A stretch of DNA of 22,362 bases from Azolla pinnata (Eukaryota > Streptophyta > Polypodiopsida > Salviniales > Salviniaceae). Made by a program: the position numbers and the translations under genes. Location of the stretch: positions 1 to 22,362 of the forward strand of contig JBBBWG010028012.1 in NCBI GenBank assembly GCA_037176905.1. The letters run 5' to 3'. Below the pieces are notes generated by a model that was not told the origin of the DNA, made no database searches, and saw only the letters and a program-made list of their open reading frames with translations. Below are positions 12,801-21,400 of this stretch, piece after piece. The stretch's first letter is position 1; every line of letters begins with the position of its first letter.

Positions 12801-15800
12801 AGGGACATTATCTTCATCATATCAGTTTTTAGGATGCAAAACCTGAAGTTGTTGCCTATGCAACCTCAGCTCTGTGCATTTGCTAAGAAGGCTGGACTCC
12901 TGAAACAAATACCAACCATCATTACATTCCAAACTAGTCCTCCATTATGAATGATTTTATTAAATTCACAATAAACAAATGATATTGCAGAAACCTTCAG
13001 AGTATCCAAAAGTACTGGATCTCTCAATACCTCTTCGTTGAAGTTTTTAGATTCATGTTGCTCTAGAGTATTGAATTCAACTTCAAGTTGATGCTCAGCC
13101 TCCAATGCTTCTTCTTTTATGAGTTCTTCCTCCTCTATCATGGAGAAATTTATTGGAACATAAGCCAACAGCATGGCTTCTAATTTATGCAAAAGTGAGA
13201 TGCATTAGATAGGATACGAAAAACCCTAATCCCTTTTACGTAGACCTGCTAATCGAATAAATTGCAATTGCATACACAATCCCACTCACATTCTTTTGCT
13301 ACAGATTTTGATCACCCAACTAACATGCGCAATTCTCATAATTGATCACCAGAGAAGCCTCACTCTATATTGATAGTAATAAAACAAGTTCATAAATGTT
13401 ATAAGCCATATCATGAAATAAACATAAATGTCAAATCAGGTTTGCTTGACATCGGATATTATGGCATACATATTAAAGTTCAAAACTAACTATCACAAGA
13501 CAAAAAAAAATCAAGTGAATTGTGGAGTACATTATGCTGCTTTGAAGGGGTGTGCGATGAATAATTTATAATAATTGCAATGGTACATCTTTAACATAGG
13601 CTAGGCGTTCATGTTCATGCACTGTGTTTACTTCAAATTGTGTATATATAATGTAGAGTCTGTAATTGTGGACCATGGACGTTGATTAGTACATATGGAA
13701 CTAAGTGTGAGAAGGATATGAAAACAGACAGGTTTCTGGCCAATTGGTCTATACTTCTTTCCAGTTCTTTTCGACATCTCTTTATATTTCATCAACTAAC
13801 TCGGGATTAATATCTAACAAGTTTTGCAAGGCACTTGTGCTTGTGCTGCATGGCAAAACCATTTAATTAACAGGGTGCACATCCAAATGCAGAAACCCTT
13901 CTCGCCTCTTTGGAACTAGCTATGTAGGAACCCTTCCTGTATTTTTAATCAACTTTTGACCACGAGAACAGTTAACGCCAAAGTTTGGCTTACCTAAACT
14001 TCAAATAAAGATAATTTCACACAACCAACATACCCTAGTTGACCACAGCGAACTCTCAAACAAATCCCCTATTTAGTGGAGAAGGAGAGAATGTTGGAGC
14101 AGAGAACGGAATCTGTGGTTGAGAAATATGAGCAGAGTAAAGAGACTGTGCACCAAAAATGGTGCACAATCACCTGTAAATAAGCATCAACACCCTCTTA
14201 TATGATAGAAGATCACAAGATATAACATAAAATACCTCCTATTTACAATGAAGTAGCAGAGGAGGAAGTTGTGCAGCAAGAATGGAGCACAATTTAAAAA
14301 AAACATCAACGCCCTCTTATATGATAGAAGAACACAAGGCATGTGAGGAGGGCTCTTTGGACTCTAAATGTTAGACTAAACAGCAGGTGAAACAGTAATA
14401 GATCAGCAGAACACAATAAGTGCTCAATAATGCTCGTAAAATCTGGAAGCATGAATAAAGCTTAGAGTGCCATTGTGTTTGTGTGCTGAGCAGTCTATTA
14501 AAGTGCACTAGTGTGTTGAAGTATCAACGCTCAATTCAAAAAACTAAAAGATGACGTTGTGATTCTGGAAGACTAGTCTAGGCAAAGACAATGTTATAAG
14601 GGGAAAGTGGGATTTCTTTCGTACGCTATTGATGAGTTTTGAGAAAGCCCCAAAAGGACAAAGCATCACAGAAATTAACACGCACTCTTTCTTTATAACA
14701 CAGCAAGATGGGAAATTTACTATGCAAGCGCTTTTCTGCAGATTGATATTGTGCAAAGGCTTTGGCACGTTTTTCTCTTTGAACTTGTAACTGATGCTGC
14801 AGACTGCTGATATCCTTTCTGGCCTACACAGATGAATGGAATCAGGTAGAAACATAGAGACACCCCAAGTTCCACCAAAAGTAAACTGCACTGAAAAGTT
14901 GGTGTAAATAATCTACACATAGTCCAAGAGTACATATCGCAGTTAAATAGACATCAATGTGTCAATAAAACAAGATCAAACAAGATATCAGGGCTGAAAA
15001 TAAGAAGCTGCATCTAAAGATAAGTACTTAGCGTTTGCCACACCCACAATTCAAAACGAGAAGCATCTGGAAACCCTAGAATTTGAAAATTCAAAACTGC
15101 ATCTAAAGATATGTACTTAGCATTTGCCACACCAGACATCTCCCATTTGCGACAATGGGATTATGTGTTATATTCTTGTCATCAAATAATCATTGCCAAA
15201 TGGCTGAACCATCAGCGTTTACAATGGAATTTCGTATCATGTTCTTCTTATCGAGCCGAGGGCAGAAATTATAAGGAATTTCACATTTGGCATTTATAAT
15301 GATATCTTTTCCCATATTCTTCTTGCTAATTGGTGAAGACTAAAATAATCAGGAATTTCACATTATCTATTAATAATGGAACCTTGTATCATATTCTTCT
15401 TTCAAATCATTATTGCAGAGGGCTGAAATCATCGGGAATTTCACATTTGGCATCTACACATTATCAAAAGGTTGGCATATGCTAAAGCGGGCATTTTATC
15501 TTAAAGTAAGATTACATGATCACCAGAGCTAAAAATACCTTTGCTTCCCGTTGAAATATTTTACTGTGGTATTCATCAAGTGTCCCTTTCTCTTCAGAGC
15601 TTGTGAAGAAATGACTCGAAGCTATCTCCCTGAACTGCAAGGTGATAGCATGATAATGTGAACATGAATAGCTTAACAAATCAGTTCCTAAATAGAATAC
15701 GGCACAGCAGTAAATTAAATTTCTTTATGTATAGCTTTTGAAATATGCTTATTATCGATACGGTATTTGTATATAGCTAATGAAATAGCTGATCAGCTCT

Positions 15801-17014
15801 GTTAGTGTTTCCAGCCACATGCTTTTAGCCAAATGTTCATTAACATGGACTTGTTAAGCCGCTGTGAATGAAATGTCAGATAGATAGATAGATAGATGGA
15901 TGGATGGATGATGGATGGATAGAGAGAGAGGGAGGGGGCAGATCAAAAACCTTTTGAAAGCATTGGTGGAAGTGAATGAGATCAGAAGATCTCATACCCT
16001 CTAATCTCATCATCATGCCAGTAAACAAATCCTAAAATCATGAAAAAAAAAGTCAGTTGCAAATGTTCACGGAAAATTGAACAATTTATCTTGTACAAAT
16101 GGTCACAAACAGTTAAATTTATATAGTTTCAGTGCAGCGAAAGAAACAGAGAATAATAGATGTAATGCACAACCCGGAGAATTAACTACACAATATCTGA
16201 AGCATTCCAGAGAGGAAATTTAGCACTTAAAACAGAGATGATTGTACTAGGAAATACGTTGAGATTACTAGTGTTTGTACAGAATTTTGAGCTAGAAACG
16301 GATATATTACAATTTGTTACACCAAATGCTGACAAATTCCTACTTCAGTGATCAGAATTGAAGCAAAAAGGTGCAAATGGCAAGCGCATACGTATAGCAT
16401 GTCTGGTGGAGAAGGGATGGATCAATAAAGTTTTTTCGAAACACAAGATTTATATATATGTGGTGCATGAAATTTCAATGAGATTCTGCCATTTCTATAC
16501 CGACCAATTGAGCAAAAAAGAAAGGAAGGAAGGAAGGGTTGGCAAGAAGGAAAATGAAATGTCAAAGCGATGCATACCGCAAAGAAATCAAACATATTCC
16601 ATGTTGGAGGAGTATGCTTCCCTTTGCTTCTCATTCCCGCTCCCCTTATTCCGTTGCTGCTGTGACTGTTACTGCTTACATTGCTTCTATTTCTTCTTCC
16701 TTCTTCATCTTCCACCTTAGCATCACCGTTGTCTTCATCATCACCACCATTATCACGTTCGTCGTCTCCGTCCTTGGCCTTCTGAGGCGGACAGTAGACC
16801 CTCACCAGCTCCAGCAGATGAAGGATTTCCTGCGCACATAAAACGGAAAGCCTAAAAATGAGAAGAAACCAGAAAATAAGAAGAAGAAGAAGAATGATTT
16901 GCTGCCATAAGAAACCGCAAAATGTTACAGTGTAGAGAATGTATATATACATAGGAATAAGGATGCGAGAGAGGAGGAAGGAAAGGGAGAGAAACATACA
17001 GAGGTTTCGTCCAT
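9848..17014 (-). CDS. DRC9/IQCG-like dynein regulatory complex subunit (11 exons)
   Basis: In motile cilia DRC9 is a coiled-coil subunit of the nexin-dynein regulatory complex, which links outer doublets and controls dynein arms; IQCG also binds calmodulin. Exons (high to low): 17014-17000, 16829-16578, 15634-15539, 14823-14721, 13179-12995, 12899-12843, 12331-12203, 11520-11452, 11366-11319, 11012-10914, 9952-9848. All have GT-AG borders and join in frame to 385 residues (human IQCG about 440). Visible parts: an acidic low-complexity stretch (about 25-50); a charged helix with EYHSKIFQREAKARKDISSL (about 110-128), which parallels the IQCG stretch ending REEKGRKQI; heptad-rich helices with LLKEYADDIKARKEDLLKLQ; a basic helix; an IQ motif IQYAWRRFKRR (331-341); and the Lys/Gly tail PGKKGKKK. 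The acceptor before residue 156 (13181-13180) is weak. The family call rests on remembered similarity; DRC10 or another IQ coiled-coil protein is the alternative. Confidence 0.8.
14090..14340. repeat. Two-copy direct repeat in a DRC9-like intron
   Basis: The block around tgcaccaaaaatggtgcaca, then catcaacaccctcttatatg and atagaagatcacaag, recurs about 119 bp later as tgcagcaagaatggagcaca, then catcaacgccctcttatatg and atagaagaacacaag. Divergence is about 10-15 percent by eye. It lies in the 1541-bp intron between the exons ending 14721 and starting 13179. Confidence 0.7.
15008..15135. repeat. Two-copy 89-bp direct repeat in a DRC9-like intron
   Basis: ctgcatctaaagataagtac, then ttagcgtttgccacacc, at 15008 is repeated at 15097 as ctgcatctaaagatatgtac, then ttagcatttgccacacc. 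Short intronic tandem duplication with two or three substitutions. Confidence 0.75.
15220..15470. repeat. Degenerate ~80-bp tandem repeat in a DRC9-like intron
   Basis: Three imperfect units share the order tggaatttcgtatcat(g/a)ttcttctt, then aa(t/a)cat(t/c), then ggaatttcacatttggcat, with the last landmark near 15277, 15353 and 15435. Units differ by small indels. The region sits in the intron between exons 15634-15539 and 14823-14721. Confidence 0.6.
15878..15937 (+). repeat. Compound GATA/GGAT/GA microsatellite
   Basis: Runs of gata, then ggat, then ga and a purine tail ending gggaggggg, next to the possible cassette exon within an intron of the DRC9-like gene. Confidence 0.9.
15998..16031 (-). 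other. Possible 34-nt cassette exon in the DRC9-like gene
   Basis: On the minus strand a pyrimidine-rich tract ending in ttttag is followed by 34 nt and then a gtatgag donor. Read in the incoming phase the segment gives DLFTGMMMRLEG, which would fit where animal IQCG has a helix after its Phe-Phe pair. Its length is not a multiple of three. Inclusion would shift the next exon into a frame with a TGA after about a dozen codons, so it is either a poison exon, a chance match, or real with a different downstream junction that I cannot find. Confidence 0.25.
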
Positions 17015-17065
17015 GGCGTAGTAGGTCTGAGAGCAAGACAATGCAATTGATCAGGGGGTGGATGA

Positions 17066-17113
17066 GAAGAAGAAGAAGAAGAAGAAGAAGAAGAAGAAGA
17101 AGAAGAAGAAGAG
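17066..17113 (+). repeat. (AGA)16 microsatellite
   Basis: An uninterrupted purine trinucleotide run 52 bp upstream of the DRC9-like start. It reads TCT/CTT on the transcribed minus strand and is probably in that gene's 5' UTR or core promoter. Pyrimidine-rich leaders of this kind are common in plants. Confidence 0.9.
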
Positions 17114-17142
17114 TTTCGGCAGTTGAAGCGTTGAAGTGAAGA

Positions 17143-17186
17143 CCATCGCCATCTCCATCTCCATCGCCATCGCCATCGCCATCGCC
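17143..17186 (+). repeat. (CCATCG/CCATCT)7 microsatellite
   Basis: Seven hexamer units with two CCATCT variants, about 130 bp upstream of the DRC9-like ATG. On the minus strand it reads GGCGATGG repeatedly and so contains several out-of-context ATGs, which could act as upstream starts if transcribed. Confidence 0.85.
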
Positions 17187-17330
17187 GGGGCAGTTGTCAG
17201 AGACGAAGGTTTTTGCTAATTCGGGAAATGCCCTTCGGACAGGTCTTCGTTGTTTTTCAATTTCAGAAGGTTTTCCATAATTCCCTACGATACCCTTATC
17301 GATTCCCTTTTGAAAACCTACTACACTCAG

Positions 17331-17816
17331 TTTTTTTCAAATTGAAGCTCCAAATCCTCTTGAGAATGACCCTGCATCAACTGTTAAATCAAATCATCTG
17401 ATGCATACTGAGGAATCGGGGTGAAGGCTCTGTTGGATCGAATGGAGCATACGAATTCAACAACGATCTGCGAAATGTGCCATTTTTTTCAGATCTGGGT
17501 CCAAATTGAAGCTCCCAAAATCCCCTCGAGAATGACCCTGCATCAACTCTTAAATCAAATCATCCGATGCATACTGAGGAATCAGGGTGAAGGCTCTGTT
17601 GGATCGAATGGAGCATACGAATTCGAGAACGATTTGCGAAATGTGTCATTTTTTTCAGATCTGGGTCCAAATTGAAGCTTCGAAAATCCCCTTGAGAATG
17701 ACCATGCATCAACTGTCAAATTAAATCATCCGATGCATACCGAGGAATCAGGGTGAAGGCTCTGTTGGATCGAATGGAGCATACGAATTCGACAACGATC
17801 TGCGAAATGTGTTATG
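17331..17816 (+). repeat. 166-bp tandem repeat, three copies
   Basis: The landmark gagaatgacc(c/a)tgcatcaact occurs at 17362, 17528 and 17694, an exact 166-bp step. Other shared blocks are gaaggctctgttggatcgaa and tggagcatacgaattc, then acgatctgcgaaatgtg. The first copy lacks the cagatctgggt segment. Since 166 is not a multiple of three, open frames across it change frame in each copy and are not genes. Confidence 0.92.
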
Positions 17817-18479
17817 CATATAGCCTCCCGCATTTGATAACTCGAGAAAAGGTTTCCAATAACCACTCCAAAAAAAAGTTGGGCTAAGTTTGTCTGAGTA
17901 TACTCCGAGAGTGAAGCTAGAAGAATCGAGTTATGCCCATCAATCTGATATGATTCTAATATGCAATTTCGAGGGATTTCTCATCTAGTTTTGTACAAAT
18001 CTCGAGACCACAGCACCAAGACAACATTCCGCTTAAAAGAGCCCAGTACGTTGGATTAGTATCGATTTCTCATCAACTTGATGCGTTACAACATTGTTAA
18101 ATTGTTGCATTGATGCCATGAATGCCACCATGACGACAAATTCGAACATTCGATAGACTAGAAGATGATCCAACAACAGGTCTACACAAAGAAGAACCCA
18201 TATCGTGTTTTTGCCCCTGCCTCTACACAAAGCACTTCACATTCTTTTTCCTTTCAATGAAAGCATCGGATATTATCGGTCTTGAACTAAAGACCATCCC
18301 AAAGAAGCAATACTCGAAGAGCATTCCTTCATGCTTCGTCAAAGCGCATAGCACCAAAACCATCATGGACTGTGCACATCAATACTCATAACATTGCCTT
18401 TAAACTCCCTTAATCCAGTGCTTGATACAGTTGTTAATCCAATCTCTTGTTCCATAACCATTCTGATCCATACAAGCAT

Positions 18480-21400
18480 ATGGAGACCTCCGGGTTCTTG
18501 ACATCTCTGATAGTGTCATTCCTCATCTTTGTGTTCCTTGTTCTTCTGTATTCCCTCATCTTGTCGCGTGATCCCAAGAACGCGGTTATCTACTACCCTG
18601 CCAAGATCATCGCCCACAACCAAGCCAACATTAGAAACATTGAATTGCGCTTGAGATCAGATGCCGATCTCGACCGCAACCAGAACACAAGGTTCAAGCA
18701 GAGGCTGGCGGTTCCGCCGTGGCACAATGAGTTTAGGACCTGTTTCTCGTGGATCCGAGAGGCTCTGGTCGCGACAGAGGGCCAGATCATGCAAAGCGCA
18801 GGCCTCGACGCAACAATCTACATGATCTTCCTCAGCTCCGGTTAGTGTTCAAAACCTTGCGAATTCCACGGGCTTAGCTCATCAAAATCTTCTTCGGCTA
18901 CAGAAAACATCGAGATCTTCAGTCTTCACATACTGATTTGCAGCACTGCGGATCTGCTTGTATACATCGGTCGTGTCGGTGCTGGTGCTGATACCGGTGA
19001 GCGCCACGGGCGGGGATTTCGAACGCCAGAAGAGCGTCATCTTCTCCTTCACCAGCTTCGACAAGCTCGGGATGGGCAACGTGCAAGTAAACATCGGAGG
19101 CGATCGGCGACTTTGTTCCTCGTTGTTTCCGATTGCGTTTTAACTGGAGAATGAACCATCATGTCTCTGCATTCACAGGATGGTAGCAATCGGCTGTGGA
19201 TCTTTGCATTCGGCGCATACTGGCTGACCTTCACCACTCTGTACGTGTTGTGGAACGCATACAAGCATGTTGTCGAGTTGAGGACGCATGCGAAGTCTGT
19301 GGACACAAGCAAGCCTGAGCAGTACGCGGTTCTGTTCAGAGACATCCCCGTCCCGAGATCCGCCAACCCGAAAGACGTCGTCGACGCATTCCTCGGGCAG
19401 TTGCACCCCGATAGCTATGAGAGCTCCATCATCATCACATCGGCGGTATCCAAGGTCATCCATCCTCCATGCCTTGTCTGTATTCCATGTCTGTATCTGT
19501 CTGTTTAGATCTGTTCATCTGTATAAGTTTTTATCTTCCTGTTATGCCTTTGTTTTTGTCCTCCCTCCATATGATCTGCATAAGTTTTAACTTCAATTGT
19601 TATGTCTTTGTTTTGTCCTCCATGTCTGTATCTGTTTATCTTCCATCTCCTCCATGCCTTGTATCTGTTTGTCCTCCATGTCTGCCTCTCTCATAGCACT
19701 CCTTGAAACAGTGATGCTGCTCATCTAAACAATCCACGCATCAAAATGATTTCTTCTTGATAAATACATAAAAACAATCGATTTAACAAGCATACCACGA
19801 TCAATCGTCCGATCGATTTCGCATGCGCAATGCAACCGATTTACATATTCAACAGCATCACCGGATTGACACACGTGAGGTGATCGATCCATCGAGGGGC
19901 AAAGATATCGAATGTTTACCTGAGACGTCGTTCGATGCCAGGAAATGAAGCTGTACAAGCAGCTGAAGAAGTACGAGCGGAAGCTTGCGAGCGCCGAGGC
20001 CGAGTACTATTCACAGGCACCAGAACAACATCACCATCAGCATCAGCAGCAGCAAGCGAAGCGGCGACCAACGCACAAGACGGGGATGTTCGCGCCCGTG
20101 TTCGGGACAACAGTAGATTCCATCGACTACTACACATCCCGAGTTCGGGTCCTATCTGCGCAGATGCACCGCAACCCTAACCCTAACCCTAACCCTAACC
20201 CTAACCGTAGCAGTGCAGCCATAGATTCCATCGGCTACTATGAATCCCAAGTGTTTGCTCCTATGCGCCGCAACCCTAACCCTAACCCTAACCCTAATCC
20301 TAACCCTAACCCTAGCAGCGCAGCCATAGATTCCATGGGCTACTACGCATCCCAACTGTCTGCTCCGATGCGCCGCAACCCTAACCCTAACCCTAACCCT
20401 AACCCTAGCTGCGCCGCCATCGCCGTGTTCAAGGACCGGCGCAGCGCCACCATCGCGTCGCAGGTGATGCACAGCGAGTTCGGCAGCGAATGGCGGAGCT
20501 GCGCGGCCCCAGAGGCGCGGGAGATGGCGTGGGAGAACCTGGCGATGGCGTCCTCAGGGCGCCTGCTGCGGCAGCTCGCAGTGGCCGCCATCGTCGCCCT
20601 CACCGTGCTCTTCTACATGATCCCCGTCGCCTTCATCTCCTCCATCATCTCGCTGGAGAATCTGCAGAAGAAGCTGCCGTTCCTGGAGCCCCTGGTGGAG
20701 GATCAGAAGGCGGCGAGCGCGATTCTGCAGGCGTTCCTGCCGCAGCTCGTGCTAATGCTGTTCCTGCGGATGCTTCCGGCCTTCCTCATGAGGCTGTCGA
20801 GGGCGGAGGGGAGGCCCTGCAGGAGCCAGATCGAGAGAGCCGCCGCCGGCAAGTACTTCTACTTCAACGTCTTCAACGTGTTCCTGGGCGTCAGCATCGC
20901 CGGAACTCTGCTGAGCTCGCTCTACGGAATCCTCGACAGGCCCAAGTCCATCGTCTCCCTCCTCGGCCAGTCCCTGCCCAAGCAAGCCACCTTCTTCATC
21001 TCCTTCGTCGCCCTCAGGTTCTCTCTCTCTCTCTCTCTCCTCTTCCTTCCTTCCTGTAGCCATGCTGTTGCTGCTGCTCCCATTTCCGTTAATTCTGTTA
21101 CAGCCTTGGACTCTTCGATTTCTGGTTCGATCGGATTCGATTCGATCCCTGAATCTCTCTCCTTCAAAGGCTCGACTCCCGCAGCTCGATTCGATTCGGA
21201 TCCGTCCGATCCGTTCGATCCGGATCCGTCCGATCCTCGCTCGTCGATTCGGTTGCTGCGATTCGCGAGCTCGATTCTTGTTTCTAGTCACTTCTCGCTT
21301 CGCCTCGATTTCTTGGTTCGATTCGGTTGCTCTAAGTTCGAGCTCCATCCGTGCTCGATTCGGTTGCTAAGCTTGCGCTCGATTCGTGCTCGATTCGATC

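Larger units (their letters stand above)
17015..18479. promoter_or_regulatory. Divergent intergenic region between the DRC9-like and OSCA-like genes
   Basis: The two start codons point away from each other across 1465 bp, so both promoters and 5' UTRs should lie here. It contains an AGA microsatellite, a CCATCG microsatellite and a 166-bp tandem repeat (separate entries). Between 17820 and 18479 the sequence is unique and AT-moderate, with no convincing TATA box and no credible gene. Whether it acts as a two-way promoter is inference from layout only. Confidence 0.45.

Noticed and set aside
16422..17036. 204-codon minus-strand open frame read as one continuous protein
   Set aside because: Only its middle part (16829-16578) is an exon of the DRC9-like gene; the ends are intron sequence with clear splice borders.
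17421..17675. 84-codon open frame across the 166-bp repeats
   Set aside because: The unit is not a multiple of three, so each copy is read in a different frame; not conserved as protein.
20173..20406. True telomere or chromosome end at the AACCCT arrays
   Set aside because: Arrays are short, interrupted, in frame and flanked by conserved coding sequence on both sides.
20152..20603. Minus-strand open frames with RVRVRV or LGLGLG arrays
   Set aside because: Shadows of the AACCCT arrays in the channel exon; the plus-strand frame is fixed by homology on both sides.
20752..21348. 198-codon minus-strand open frame rich in Arg/Glu
   Set aside because: Antisense of GC-rich channel exon 4 and the CGATTCG repeat; composition reflects the repeat only.
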